Positions 1 through 10,455 are shown, counted from the stretch's first letter. The stretch is 64,000 nt of DNA from an uncultured Lachnospiraceae bacterium (GCA_949740725.1 CATJIO010000107.1:48592-112591); one strand, 5' to 3'. A program made the numbers and translations. The notes: a model not told the origin generated them from the sequence alone.

Positions 1-1
1 T

Positions 2-685
2 CCGGCAGTCTTGTCCATCCACGGAGGCCCCAGGACCATCTACGGCCCCACCTTTTACCATGAAATGCAAATGCTGGCCAGCGCCGGCTTCTTTGTACTT
101 TTCTGTAATCCGGAGGGCTCCAGCGGATGCGGCAACGTATTCGGAGATCTGAGAGGAAAATATGGAACCATTGACTACGAAGATCTTATGGCCTTTACTG
201 ATGTAGTGCTAGAGAAGTATCCGCAGATTGACAAAAAACGGATGTGCGTCATCGGCGGATCTTACGGCGGCTTTATGGTTAATTGGATTATTGGACACAC
301 GGACCGGTTTGCTGCCGCCATATCCCAGCGTTCCATTTCCAACTGGGTTTCTTTCTGTGGGTACTCGGATATTGGCCCCTGGTTCGGTCTGGATCAGCAG
401 GCGGCTACTCCTTATGACGGTGTAGAGCGGATGTGGGAGCATTCACCTTTAAAATATGCCAATCAGGCAGTCACCCCCACTCTGTTTATTCACTCTGACG
501 AAGATTATCGATGCAACATGCCGGAGGGCATCCAGATGTACACCGCACTGATGAACCACGGGGTCCCTTGTCGCTTCTGCTACTTCCGGGGAGAAAACCA
601 TGATCTTTCCCGGTCCGGAAAGCCGCTACACCGAATCCGCCGGCTCCAGGAGATTTTAAACTGGCTGATAAAATATACCGAATAA
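2..685 (+). CDS. S9 family peptidase (prolyl oligopeptidase/acylaminoacyl peptidase), C-terminal part, 5' truncated by window edge
   Basis: Frame open from base 2 (PAVLSIHGGPRTIYG); GGSYGGFMVNW nucleophile elbow (GxSxGG), late Asp (SDEDYRC) and His (GENHDLS). Confidence 0.9.
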   Translation, partial: PAVLSIHGGPRTIYGPTFYHEMQMLASAGFFVLFCNPEGSSGCGNVFGDLRGKYGTIDYEDLMAFTDVVLEKYPQIDKKRMCVIGGSYGGFMVNWIIGHTDRFAAAISQRSISNWVSFCGYSDIGPWFGLDQQAATPYDGVERMWEHSPLKYANQAVTPTLFIHSDEDYRCNMPEGIQMYTALMNHGVPCRFCYFRGENHDLSRSGKPLHRIRRLQEILNWLIKYTE

Positions 686-702
686 CTCACCGGCATAAAC
701 AG

Positions 703-726
703 ATAAGGGGGCTTTTGCCCCCTTAT
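703..726. terminator. Bidirectional intrinsic terminator between convergent S9 peptidase and lacI-type gene
   Basis: Perfect stem ATAAGGGGGC-TTTT-GCCCCCTTAT between convergent genes. Confidence 0.75.
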
Positions 727-1715
727 GTACTCTCCCGTATAATCAGTTCTCCTTTATACAGCCGATCCTCTGGCTGTTTTCCATTAACCAGCTGATCCAG
801 GGCCTTCGAAACCTCTCGGGCAAACAGTCCAATCTCACAGTCTACTGTGGTAAGCTCCGGTGAGGTAATGGTAGAACTTGGAATATTCCCCCACCCAATC
901 ACCGCCATATCCTCTGGCACTCTCATTCCGAATTTTTTTAGATACTGCATTACCTGTGCCGCCAAATGATCGTCCCCTACCACAAAGGCTGACGGAGGAT
1001 TATTGGTCCCGGTTATCATCGTATACACATCCTCCAGAATGCTGGCGACGGTCTTCGTATGAACACAGAACCAGTCTGGGTTCACTTCCATATTATGGAA
1101 TCGCAGAGTATCCACATAGGCCTTGGCGCGAAAGTCATTTCCCGTGACACCCGCCGTCTTATACTTTAGCGGAGGAATATAGGCGATCCTTTGATGTCCC
1201 TTCAAAATAAGATAATTCAACGAACGTTTCACCCCATCATAGAAGTCTGGGGCCCGAATCACGATTCGGGAATCCAGCCCTTTATATTCCCGGCTTTTGT
1301 ACAGAATCAGCGGAACCCCACTCTCTACAATCTTATTGAGATTCCTCACATCAAAACCATTGCTAGTCATAAACACTGCGTCAAAGCGTGCATCTATGAT
1401 TCGCTGGATAAAGGCATCCTCCATCTGGCTATAAAAAAGGCTGGCATAATATCCCAGTTCAAGGAGCCTGGAAGCCAGCTCTCCAAACAGCTCTCCCTGA
1501 AGGGAATCTCCTACAAGGGCGATCTGATTAGAACGGTTCGTCTTCAAACTTTTGGCAAATACATTCGGCGTGTATTCCAACTCCTGGATGGCTTTAAGCA
1601 CTGCCTCTCTCTTATCCTTACTGACATAGTTGGAATCGTTCATTACATAGGAAACCACAGCAGGAGAAACCCCTGCCAGCTTTGCGACATCATTTCTTGT
1701 AACATTTCGTTTCAT
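723..1715 (-). CDS. LacI/GalR family transcriptional regulator
   Basis: N-terminal LacI HTH (VTRNDVAKLAGVSPAVVSYVMN) followed by periplasmic-binding-like effector domain. Confidence 0.93.
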   Translation of the reverse strand: MKRNVTRNDVAKLAGVSPAVVSYVMNDSNYVSKDKREAVLKAIQELEYTPNVFAKSLKTNRSNQIALVGDSLQGELFGELASRLLELGYYASLFYSQMEDAFIQRIIDARFDAVFMTSNGFDVRNLNKIVESGVPLILYKSREYKGLDSRIVIRAPDFYDGVKRSLNYLILKGHQRIAYIPPLKYKTAGVTGNDFRAKAYVDTLRFHNMEVNPDWFCVHTKTVASILEDVYTMITGTNNPPSAFVVGDDHLAAQVMQYLKKFGMRVPEDMAVIGWGNIPSSTITSPELTTVDCEIGLFAREVSKALDQLVNGKQPEDRLYKGELIIREST

Positions 1716-1788
1716 GGATCTTCTCCCTAACTGACATTAGTTCCATAGTACCATTGGAAACTTTTTTTGTCAATGAAGCGCAGCAGCA

Positions 1789-2184
1789 TCAACGGCTCAG
1801 CTTTTCATGCTCCTCCATCAGCTCTTTGTACAAATGGTAAAATGTCCACTCCGCATTCTGTGAGGTAAGCACTGCCTTTAAGTTGATCTTTGCCCCTCCA
1901 GATTTTCTCAGGTTGGAAAGAAGCATATCCATCCGGGCGCTGGTAAAATTCTGCAGAACCAGCACATCCTGAGCAATAGGAGGGATCGGCTCACCTTTCT
2001 CCTTCTGCCGAGAAAATCCCGGTATCCCTGCCAGATATCCTACCTGTTCCCCAATCTGTTCTGTACGGATATTCTTAATCCGCACTCCCATGCGAACCAA
2101 CACGCTTTTCAGCAGGCGTACTTCCCTTTCCTCTTTCTCTTTATCCCCATGATAGTATAATACACTTTCCTGCAATTTTCCCAT
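1789..2184 (-). CDS. DUF3783-like small protein
   Basis: C-terminal VLVLQNFTSARMDMLLSNLRKSG...KAVLTSQNAEWTFYHLYKELMEEH resembles DUF3783; start at MGKLQESVLYYHG avoids overlap with the upstream gene. Confidence 0.6.
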   Translation of the reverse strand: MGKLQESVLYYHGDKEKEEREVRLLKSVLVRMGVRIKNIRTEQIGEQVGYLAGIPGFSRQKEKGEPIPPIAQDVLVLQNFTSARMDMLLSNLRKSGGAKINLKAVLTSQNAEWTFYHLYKELMEEHEKLSR

Positions 2185-2206
2185 ATCCGCTCCTATCTTC
2201 TCTTGC

Positions 2207-3238
2207 TTACAATGTAAACCGCTGTTTCCTTCCTCTAGCCGGATTTCCCCCTTCCGGCCTTTTCCCTCTGGCATCCATTAAAATTCCCAAAGCCTGGGCG
2301 TCTCCCTTCCTCCGGCCTTCCTGGATCATCTCATCCAAACACCCAACAGTACACCAAGACGACGCCGCAATAAACTGAAGCGCCTTCAAGTCCCTCCCTT
2401 TCTCTGCAGCCAGAAAGAGCTCCCGACCATGGCTGGCGGCATATTCCTCATAAACCGTTTTCCTCTCTGGATCCAGCTGGATCGGATACATCAGCCGTCC
2501 TAGTACCAGCTCTGCCACCAGCTCCGGTTTCTCCTGTACCTGAATATGAGGAAACAACCGGTCATAAGCCAAATACTGAAACTCTGTACCGCTGAAGGCA
2601 TTGCGGTATCGATGGCCGCAACCATGCATTTCCTGGGTCAGAATTCTGGCCGGGGTATTTTCCACAGATTCTTCATAGTACTCGGGAAAGAGAAGCTTTG
2701 CCCGTACCTCTCCCTGCTCATCCAGACAGCTTACTCTGAGTGTCTGCCGCAGCTCTGACAGCACCTCCTTAAGACAGGATTTTCCTTGAGGGGACGGAAA
2801 AACCTCCAGATGGCGGATCCTGGCGCATCCAGTAAACAGCCCTGCGCCCAGATCCTCAAGCCCTCCCCAGAAACGCAGCCGCTCCAGATTCCCGCAGTTA
2901 TAGAAGGCGTAGGCTCCCACCCGCTGAAGGCAAGGCGGCAGGCTAACCGAACAAAGCATATCCCCCTGGAGGGCAGGAGTACCATCCGCCAGGGTTTCTG
3001 CCTTAAGTAGCGCCTCTTCTGCAGGCACCTCCCTCTGGCTTTCCCCCTCCCCCCAGCTGATTTCTCCTTGAAATTTCTCTCCCGGTATCACCCTCCGGAG
3101 GGTCTGGGAAAAGGCATAAGGCCCCAGCTCCTTCACATCGTTTCCGCAAATTCTCTCAGGTATCTCCACTTGTCCGTCATAGCCAAACCACCGTAGAATC
3201 CGGATACCATCCTTCACCTTATCATAAATTACCCTCAT
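2207..3238 (-). CDS. Leucine-rich-repeat (BspA-like) domain protein
   Basis: Repeat-like segments VEIPERICGNDVKELGPYAFSQTLRRVIPGEKF and LQRVGAYAFYNCGNLERLRFWGGLEDLGAGLFTGCARIRHLEV. Confidence 0.65.
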   Translation of the reverse strand: MRVIYDKVKDGIRILRWFGYDGQVEIPERICGNDVKELGPYAFSQTLRRVIPGEKFQGEISWGEGESQREVPAEEALLKAETLADGTPALQGDMLCSVSLPPCLQRVGAYAFYNCGNLERLRFWGGLEDLGAGLFTGCARIRHLEVFPSPQGKSCLKEVLSELRQTLRVSCLDEQGEVRAKLLFPEYYEESVENTPARILTQEMHGCGHRYRNAFSGTEFQYLAYDRLFPHIQVQEKPELVAELVLGRLMYPIQLDPERKTVYEEYAASHGRELFLAAEKGRDLKALQFIAASSWCTVGCLDEMIQEGRRKGDAQALGILMDARGKRPEGGNPARGRKQRFTL

Positions 3239-5474
3239 TAGAACCCTCCAGTTTAATCCCTGCCAGAGCTTGGGCAAAGGCATTATTAATGGGCTCGCTG
3301 GCCTCCCGCTTCTGCTGATTCAGATATCTTGCCACGTCCTTTTTCGATACACCGGCTCCTTCCTTCTTTCTTCGCTCCTGAAAGGCGGTCAGCTTTTCCT
3401 TATGGCCGCAGGCACAGACGAAAATCTGTCCCTCCCCCTTCCCCCGAAGCTCCATCCTTTTATGACAAACCGGGCAGCGGGCATTGGAGATGCGGGAGAT
3501 AGTCTCCCGGTGACCGCAGGCCCGATCCTGGCATACCAGCATCTCGCTGTTTTTTCCCTTCACCTTTAGCATCCGCTTACCGCAGGCGGGGCATTTGGTA
3601 TTGGTCAGGTTGTCGTGACGGAAGGTCCCTTCTCCAGATCGGATCTGAGATAGCAGCTCCTGAGAATATTGCCGTATATCACACATAAACGCAGCCCGGT
3701 TGATTGTGCCCTTGGCAATCCCAGAAAGCTTCAACTCCCACCGGGCGGTCAGCTCAGGCTTCTTTAAATCCTCCGGCACCAGTTCTAGCAGCTGCCGCCC
3801 TTTAGAGGTCACAAAAATATCTTTTCCTCTCTTTTCTATCAAAAAGCTAGAAAATAGCTTTTCGATGATATCCGCCCTGGTGGCCACTGTTCCCAGCCCC
3901 CCAGTTTCCCCCAGAGTTTTAGCCAATGCCTTATCTTTCGTCTCCAGAAATGCAGATGGGTTCTCCATCGCGGATAAGAGCATCCCCTCATTAAAGGGCG
4001 CCGGCGGTTTCGTCCTTCCCTCAGTCAGAGTATAGTTTAGTCCCTCCAGTCGGTCCCCTTGCTTCACTTCCGGAAGTTGCTGGCTCCGGATCCCTGTTTC
4101 CGCTAAATCCATATCTTCCCCACAGTCCTCATCTGTGCTGACGCTATCCTCACTTTCATACACCAGCTTCCAGCCTAAGGTTTTCACCAGGATCCCAGTA
4201 GCCACGAATCGTTCCTTTCCTACCTGGACTGCCAGGCTGAGCTGCTCGTACTCATAGGGCGGATACAGTACTGCCAAAAAACGTCTTACTACCAAATCAT
4301 AGATCCTTCGCTCATCAACGGTCATATGATCTAGTTGGACATACTGCTCTGTGGGAATAATAGCGTGATGGTCAGACACTTTGCTGTTATCTACAAAAAA
4401 GGGATTTGTTGGAAGAGACCGCTGCAAAGCCTGGGCCGCCGCCTTTTTATATGGGCCTGTCCCGCAGGCCTTTAAGCGCTCCTTAATGGTAGGCAGGATG
4501 TCACTGCTTAAATAGCGGGAATCGGTTCTTGGATAAGTAAGCACTTTGTGATTCTCATACAGCCGCTGCATGATATTCAGTGTCTCCTTCGCCGAATAAT
4601 TAAATTTTTGGTTCGCCTCCCGCTGAAGCTCTGTTAAATCGTAAAGGAGAGGCGCCTGCTTTTTCCTGTTCGTCCTCTTTATCTCCACCACCTTTCCGTC
4701 CTGGCCCTTCAGTTCTTTAACAAGTGCTTCCATCCTGGCTTTGTCAAAGGAGCGAAAGCTTTTTGACCCTTGTTCCTGCCAGGTTAGGAGAAAAGAAGCC
4801 GTACCTTTTCCACCCCATTTCGCCTGCAGTCCATAGTATGGCCTGGGGACAAAGGATTTAATCTCTTTTTCCCTGGCGGCAATCATAGCCAGCGTAGGCG
4901 TCTGTACCCGGCCACAGGACAGTTGGGCATTATATTTGCAAGTTAACGCCCTTGTGGCGTTGATCCCTACCAGCCAGTCTGCCTCCGCCCGGCACATGGC
5001 AGCATCATACAGATAATCATACTCTCTGCCGTCCTTAAGGTTTGCAAACCCCTCCCGAATCGCCTTATCAGTCACAGAGGATATCCAAAGCCGTTTGATC
5101 GGCTTGCGGCATTCTGCCTTCTTTAAAATCAGTCGAGCCACCAGCTCCCCTTCCCGTCCAGCATCGGTGGCAATAATCACCTCCCGGATATCCTTCCGGT
5201 AAAGCTGCATCTTCACTGCCTGATATTGCTTAGCTGTCTGCCGGATCACCTCCAAATGGAAGGGATCCGGAAGCATGGGAAGATCCTCCATCTTCCACTC
5301 TTTATATTTCTTGTCATAATCCTCCGGGTCAGCCAGGGTCACCAGATGTCCCAATCCCCATGTCACCACATAATCCGAGCCCTCGATGGCGCCGTTTATC
5401 TGCTTGTTACATTTTAGTACTCTGGCAATATCACGGGCTACAGAGGGCTTTTCTGCAATTACTAACGCTTTCAT
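3222..5474 (-). CDS. topB: DNA topoisomerase III (type IA)
   Basis: MKALVIAEKPSVARDIARVL Toprim start, ATDAGREGELVARLI, TYPRTDSRYLSSDI active-site Tyr region, C-terminal Cys4 zinc motifs; start trimmed to 5474. Confidence 0.95.
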   Translation of the reverse strand: MKALVIAEKPSVARDIARVLKCNKQINGAIEGSDYVVTWGLGHLVTLADPEDYDKKYKEWKMEDLPMLPDPFHLEVIRQTAKQYQAVKMQLYRKDIREVIIATDAGREGELVARLILKKAECRKPIKRLWISSVTDKAIREGFANLKDGREYDYLYDAAMCRAEADWLVGINATRALTCKYNAQLSCGRVQTPTLAMIAAREKEIKSFVPRPYYGLQAKWGGKGTASFLLTWQEQGSKSFRSFDKARMEALVKELKGQDGKVVEIKRTNRKKQAPLLYDLTELQREANQKFNYSAKETLNIMQRLYENHKVLTYPRTDSRYLSSDILPTIKERLKACGTGPYKKAAAQALQRSLPTNPFFVDNSKVSDHHAIIPTEQYVQLDHMTVDERRIYDLVVRRFLAVLYPPYEYEQLSLAVQVGKERFVATGILVKTLGWKLVYESEDSVSTDEDCGEDMDLAETGIRSQQLPEVKQGDRLEGLNYTLTEGRTKPPAPFNEGMLLSAMENPSAFLETKDKALAKTLGETGGLGTVATRADIIEKLFSSFLIEKRGKDIFVTSKGRQLLELVPEDLKKPELTARWELKLSGIAKGTINRAAFMCDIRQYSQELLSQIRSGEGTFRHDNLTNTKCPACGKRMLKVKGKNSEMLVCQDRACGHRETISRISNARCPVCHKRMELRGKGEGQIFVCACGHKEKLTAFQERRKKEGAGVSKKDVARYLNQQKREASEPINNAFAQALAGIKLEGSNEGNL

Positions 5475-5709
5475 ATGTGAATCCTTTCTGAATCTGATTA
5501 ATGCTCCGGCCCCGGCTGTTTGATACCGGGGCGCTTTGACGGCATTTGCTTTTGGGGATATTCTATCATATCTGCAATGATTTTTCATTATTCTATGTTG
5601 GAAAAATGCTGCTAATTTACGGAATCCCGCAGATTAGGATTAAACGCAAATACAGCCAAGGCTTCCCAAAACTCGGGAGTCCTTGGCTTTTCTTAATTAT
5701 CCTTTCACC

Positions 5710-6216
5710 CTATACTGCCTCTGCCTCCTTCTCCTTTCCCAGCCTACGCAACATGGTTTTCTTTACTGCACGGAAAATATTCTCATACCCTGTGCACCGG
5801 CACAAATGGCCAGACATCCGCTTGCGGATTTCCTCGTCAGGAATCTCTCTTTTTTCTTCCAGGATTTCCACTGCGCTCATAATAAAACCAGGGCTGCAGA
5901 AACCACACTGCACCGCCGCCTCATCCATAAATGCCTGCTGAATATCCGAGAGCTCCCCATTGGGGCCGGCAAGCCCCTCCAGGGTAAGAATCTCCTTCCC
6001 CTGGGCCCATACAGCCAGGTAAATACAGGAGTTAAAGCATTCTCCATTGATGATCACATTGCACGCCCCGCACTCTCCTACCTCACAGCCCTTTTTCACA
6101 CTGGTGAGCCGGTAGTCATCCCGAAGCATATCCGTGAGAGATGCCCGGACATCCACCATCTTTTCTACCGGTTTCCCATTAATAATACAAGAAACCAATT
6201 TATACTGCTTACTCAT
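5710..6216 (-). CDS. Xanthine dehydrogenase-type molybdenum hydroxylase, [2Fe-2S] small subunit
   Basis: GCEVGECGACNVIINGECFNSC and CGFCSPGFIMSA...GHLCRCTGYENI, the two 2Fe-2S motifs. Confidence 0.93.
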   Translation of the reverse strand: MSKQYKLVSCIINGKPVEKMVDVRASLTDMLRDDYRLTSVKKGCEVGECGACNVIINGECFNSCIYLAVWAQGKEILTLEGLAGPNGELSDIQQAFMDEAAVQCGFCSPGFIMSAVEILEEKREIPDEEIRKRMSGHLCRCTGYENIFRAVKKTMLRRLGKEKEAEAV

Positions 6217-7096
6217 GGATCTCACCTCCTGCTAGTTCAATGGATTTCCTCAATGCCCGCTCCGCCAGGACCACTGCGATATGCTGGCGGAAAGCCTTGG
6301 ATGCCCTCCAGCTGTCCCGAGGCCGGATATCCTCTAATACAGTCTGGGCAAATGCCTTCACATATTCCGCCTCTGCCGGCTTCCCTTTCGCCGCCTGCTC
6401 CGCCTTAAACGCGCGCAGGGGAACTGGCCCTGCCACCCCATAGGCAATCCGTACATCCTCCATGATCCGCTTATCCGGAGATAATTTCACATTTACCGAG
6501 CAGCCTGTGGTGGCTATGTCCATAGCGTTACGCATAGCGTATTTAATATAATGGCCGAAATATCCTTCATAGGCCGCCTTGGGGATAATTATTGCTGTCT
6601 GCAGCTCTCCCGGCCGCAAATCTACCGTTCCCGCCTTGATATAAAATTCATGGATGGGGATTCTCCGCACCCCCTCTGGCCCGGTAATCTCCACAATGGC
6701 ATCCCACGCATGGAGGGTGGAGGCAGAATCTGCAGAAGTCACTCCATTGCAGGTATTTCCTCCAATGGTTCCAATATTCCGAATTTGAGGACCGCCCACC
6801 ATGTCAACTGCCTCCCCCAGCACATTGATATGTTCCTGAATAATGGGATCCTTTGTAATGTGGGAAAAGCTGGTAAGGGATCCGATGCGAATAGCCCCGT
6901 CTTCCTCATAGCTGACGCCCCGCATTGCATCGATTCCATATATGCTGACCAGCTCCTTCCCGGCACGTTTTCCTTCCCGCATCTGTACCAGGACATCGCT
7001 TCCCCCCGCAATGATCTGTGCCTGGGGATGCTCAGTGAGGAGACGAATCGCCTGCTCTACGCTCTCCGCCTCGTAAAGTGCTTTGATATCATACAT
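6209..7096 (-). CDS. Xanthine dehydrogenase-type FAD-binding subunit
   Basis: AQIIAGGSDVLVQMREGK and IRNIGTIGGNTCNG, CO dehydrogenase flavoprotein signature. Confidence 0.93.
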   Translation of the reverse strand: MYDIKALYEAESVEQAIRLLTEHPQAQIIAGGSDVLVQMREGKRAGKELVSIYGIDAMRGVSYEEDGAIRIGSLTSFSHITKDPIIQEHINVLGEAVDMVGGPQIRNIGTIGGNTCNGVTSADSASTLHAWDAIVEITGPEGVRRIPIHEFYIKAGTVDLRPGELQTAIIIPKAAYEGYFGHYIKYAMRNAMDIATTGCSVNVKLSPDKRIMEDVRIAYGVAGPVPLRAFKAEQAAKGKPAEAEYVKAFAQTVLEDIRPRDSWRASKAFRQHIAVVLAERALRKSIELAGGEIHE

Positions 7097-9407
7097 GATG
7101 AAATCCTCCTTTCCCTGTACCGGCAAACATACCTTCTTCCGTAAACCGGCGGAATAAATTGTGGGGATTTACGGGTGCATCATTCACCGCCACCCCAGTA
7201 GCATGGTAAACCGCGTTCCGGATTGCTGGCGCTACCGAGCAGGCCGGCGGTTCCCCCAGCCCCTTTGTTCCAAATGCGCTGGTCGGCTCAGGATTCTCTA
7301 CAAACAGCGCGCGCAGCCGGGGATGATCCATAAAGGTAGAAAGCTTATAATCCAGAAGATTATCATTCAGCGCACGTCCTGTTTTCTGATCAAAAAGTAG
7401 TCGTTCTGACAGCCCAAATCCAATTCCCATGCTCATTCCTCCATGAACCTGCGCCTCCGCCAGTGCCGGATTTATCAAGGTTCCTGCATCATGGACATTC
7501 ACAATATCCAGAAGCCTTACCTTGCACATAGGGATATCCACCTCCACCTCCGCAATGGTGCATCCGAAGGAATAAGCATTGGACTTAATCTGGGAGGTGC
7601 TTTCCGCAGACAGATGCTGGCTATTGGTTAGGCTGTACAGTGCCTCAGTAGAAAGCTCCTCTAAAGTCATCAATACCCGTCCATCTGTGGTACGAATGAT
7701 ATTGCCGTCCACAATGTCCAGATTATAGGGCGGCATGCGGGTCAGTTCATGGGCATAAGCCAAAATTCTCTCCCGGAGAAGAAGCGCCGTCTGGCGAATG
7801 GCAAAGCCCGCCGTGTACGTCTGCCTGGAAGCATAAGCGCCGGTTCCAAAAGGCGTTACATCCGTATCCTGGCAGGAGACAACATGTACTGCCTCCAGCG
7901 GAACTCCCAGAACATCAGCCGTCATCTGGGTATATGCAGTATCCGCCCCCTGGCCAATCTCTGTCTCCCCCAGCTGCACTTGAAGAGAGCCGTCCTGATT
8001 CAACACCATGCGGCAGGAAGACGTTTCTAGAGAAATGGGCCAAACTGCCGTATTATACCAAAAGAGAGACAGGCCGATTCCCTTCCGGATGTCTCCGGCC
8101 TGATTTTGATATTCCTGATATTTTCGCTCAAAATCCGTAGCCTCCAGCGCTTTGTCTAGGCATTGATTAAAGGTGTCATGATACAGTTCATTCTTCGAGA
8201 AGGGGTCCATATAGCCTACCGGCATCACATTCTGCCGCCGGAATTTCACCGGATTTATGCCCATCTTGGCGGCCACATCCTCGGTATGGCATTCTACTGC
8301 CCACATGGCCTGAGGAATGCCATAGCCCCGCATAGCCCCTGCCACGGATTTATTCGTAAATATGGTATAGGCATCCACCTCCACGTTCTCGCAGGGATAA
8401 AGCTGAGGAAAAGCCCCCGCCCCTTTAGCGACAATGCTGTGTCCATGGGACGCGTAAGCCCCCTGATCAGAAAACGCCTCCAGCTTACGGGCAGCATAGG
8501 TGCCGTCCGGCCGTACCCAGGATATAATATGGCTTCGGATCCCATGGCGCACGCGGTTAGATACAAAGGTTTCCTCCCGGGGAACATCCAGTTTCACCAG
8601 ATGCCCTCCCAATTTCCTGCACAGCCATGCGCACAACGGCTCATACAGCACATCCTGCTTATTCCCAAAGCCGCCGCCGATGTAGGGCTTTATCACCCGC
8701 ACTTTTCCCCATCCGATTCCCAAAGCCTGGCCTACTACCCGGCGAACAATATGGGGAATCTGGGTGGAAGATACCACAGTGATCCGGTCCCCCTCCATCT
8801 GAGCATAGCAGATAAAATTCTCTATATGGCAGTGCTGTACCACTGGTGTCTCATACCATCCTTCCACCTTAGTCAGCCCTGGCTCTTGAATCGCCTTCTC
8901 ATAATTCCCCTTTCGGATGGTGGTATGCTTCAGAATATTATTGGGATATTCCTTGTGAAGCTGAGGGGCTCCATCTTTCATCGCCTCCTGTACATCCAGG
9001 ACAAAGGGATATTCCTCGTACTCTACCTGAATCGCCCGTAACGCCTGTGCCGCCGATACCTCATCCTCTGCCACCACCGCGGCAATATCGTCCCCGTAAA
9101 AGCGCACCTCCTCTGTCAGCACCCGCCGATCCGCTACATCCTGATGGTCAGGATCCGTAGACCAGGGATGGCCCGCCGTGGGAAAATATTGGGTGTCCCT
9201 CACGTCAAAGCAGGTAAATACCCCGACTACCCCCGGGATCTCTTCTGCCTGCGAGGTGTCCATAGAGATCACCCGTCCATGAGCGATGGTGGAATGGAGC
9301 ACACGGACGATATATGCGCTTTTATCGCACAGATCATCCGTGTATTTCGTCCGTCCCAGAACCTTATCCCGGGCATCCACACGAGTTACATTCTTTCCTA
9401 CATACAT
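7089..9407 (-). CDS. Xanthine dehydrogenase-type molybdopterin-binding subunit
   Basis: MYVGKNVTRVDARDKVLGRTKYTDD, GGGFGNKQD, AMRGYGIPQ, GETEIGQGADT, GTKGLGEPP motifs. Confidence 0.94.
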   Translation of the reverse strand: MYVGKNVTRVDARDKVLGRTKYTDDLCDKSAYIVRVLHSTIAHGRVISMDTSQAEEIPGVVGVFTCFDVRDTQYFPTAGHPWSTDPDHQDVADRRVLTEEVRFYGDDIAAVVAEDEVSAAQALRAIQVEYEEYPFVLDVQEAMKDGAPQLHKEYPNNILKHTTIRKGNYEKAIQEPGLTKVEGWYETPVVQHCHIENFICYAQMEGDRITVVSSTQIPHIVRRVVGQALGIGWGKVRVIKPYIGGGFGNKQDVLYEPLCAWLCRKLGGHLVKLDVPREETFVSNRVRHGIRSHIISWVRPDGTYAARKLEAFSDQGAYASHGHSIVAKGAGAFPQLYPCENVEVDAYTIFTNKSVAGAMRGYGIPQAMWAVECHTEDVAAKMGINPVKFRRQNVMPVGYMDPFSKNELYHDTFNQCLDKALEATDFERKYQEYQNQAGDIRKGIGLSLFWYNTAVWPISLETSSCRMVLNQDGSLQVQLGETEIGQGADTAYTQMTADVLGVPLEAVHVVSCQDTDVTPFGTGAYASRQTYTAGFAIRQTALLLRERILAYAHELTRMPPYNLDIVDGNIIRTTDGRVLMTLEELSTEALYSLTNSQHLSAESTSQIKSNAYSFGCTIAEVEVDIPMCKVRLLDIVNVHDAGTLINPALAEAQVHGGMSMGIGFGLSERLLFDQKTGRALNDNLLDYKLSTFMDHPRLRALFVENPEPTSAFGTKGLGEPPACSVAPAIRNAVYHATGVAVNDAPVNPHNLFRRFTEEGMFAGTGKGGFHHV

Positions 9408-9423
9408 AGTCTTACCCCTCCTT

Positions 9424-10134
9424 TTATGTATTCTCGCCATTAATATAGTATCCAATATGCTGTTTCATCTGAAGATATCCCTCTTCCCCGATCACGATCT
9501 TCCCCTTCTTTATCTGAATGAAATCTTCTTCTTTCAGCCTTTTAATGTTACGGTTTAACGTTTTCACTGAAAAGCCAATTTCCTCGGATAGCTGCTCCCT
9601 GCTCTGCTTTAACTCCAGCAGCTTTTTCGGAGGCTGCTTTTGCTCATATTTCCGGATCAAATGCATCATCAGACGTTCTCTGCCCTCAATGAAAAGATAT
9701 TTCCGCGCGTCTGCTGTCTGTTCGATTAGCCTGCGCATGTTTTCCTGGGTTCGAAGGTATAATGCTTCCACATCATTCTGAAGCCATTCCATGTAGTAGA
9801 CCACCGGAATCACCGCTACCCGGCATCTGCTTACCGTCACCACGCTAATCCGGTAATTGGTAAGCCCCGCAAAATACTCAATTTCTCCAAAAAAGTCCCC
9901 AGGGCTATAATCTTTAAAGAAATAGGGGCGCTCCTTCATGGGCCACTCGATCCCGGTAACCCTGCCGGATAAAATGATATAAATATTGCTACATCTCTCC
10001 CCTGCTTCGATCAAGGTTTCCTCCTCCCCCACCTCTATCACCCTCATATAATACTTCACTTCTTCTGTACAATTTTGAAATAATCGTTCCATGTATGCCT
10101 GCATTTTAGGCGGCAGCTCTTGAAATATCTCCAT
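9424..10134 (-). CDS. Crp/Fnr family transcriptional regulator, probably first gene of the Mo-hydroxylase operon
   Basis: cNMP-binding domain (GDFFGEIEYFAGLTNYRISVVTVSRCRV) and C-terminal HTH (REQLSEEIGFSVKTLNRNIKRL); 16 bp upstream of the Mo-subunit start. Confidence 0.85.
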   Translation of the reverse strand: MEIFQELPPKMQAYMERLFQNCTEEVKYYMRVIEVGEEETLIEAGERCSNIYIILSGRVTGIEWPMKERPYFFKDYSPGDFFGEIEYFAGLTNYRISVVTVSRCRVAVIPVVYYMEWLQNDVEALYLRTQENMRRLIEQTADARKYLFIEGRERLMMHLIRKYEQKQPPKKLLELKQSREQLSEEIGFSVKTLNRNIKRLKEEDFIQIKKGKIVIGEEGYLQMKQHIGYYINGENT

Positions 10135-10296
10135 GACCTTACCTCTTTACCTACTGTATGTTTATTATAGCGAATGACTGGACGGAATAAAAAGGACGAA
10201 TGACCTAAATTCTTAATATTATTCAAATATGGCAAATTTAACAATTCTGTCTTTCTTTTCTACTATAGTATACCACACCTTTGTGCATATTGCCCA

Positions 10297-10339
10297 CAAA
10301 AAAATACTGCTCACCGCTATTTTAAGCCATGAGCAGTAT
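10297..10339 (-). terminator. Intrinsic terminator downstream of cupin gene
   Basis: On minus strand ATACTGCTCA-loop-TGAGCAGTAT then TTTTTTT. Confidence 0.75.
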
Positions 10340-10455
10340 CGTTTATCCTGCTGATCTGTTCGCTTGTCATACGATTTTCATGTGGATCTCCCGTCCTTTG
10401 ACCTCAACTGCCAAAGCCCCATCCCTGGTAAATTTCTTGAAAACCGTAGCAGCGC

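Noticed and set aside
5654-5694. Stem-loop AGCCAAGGCTTCCC...GGGAGTCCTTGGCT between topB and the Mo-hydroxylase operon, considered as a riboswitch
   Set aside because: A simple terminator-like hairpin downstream of the minus-strand operon; no conserved riboswitch core recognised.
5683-6408. 241-aa plus-strand ORF
   Set aside because: Antisense to the 2Fe-2S and FAD subunits; no start context or domain.
8163-9041. 292-aa plus-strand ORF
   Set aside because: Fully antisense to the well-supported Mo-hydroxylase subunit; low-complexity His/Pro/Leu composition typical of an antisense shadow frame.
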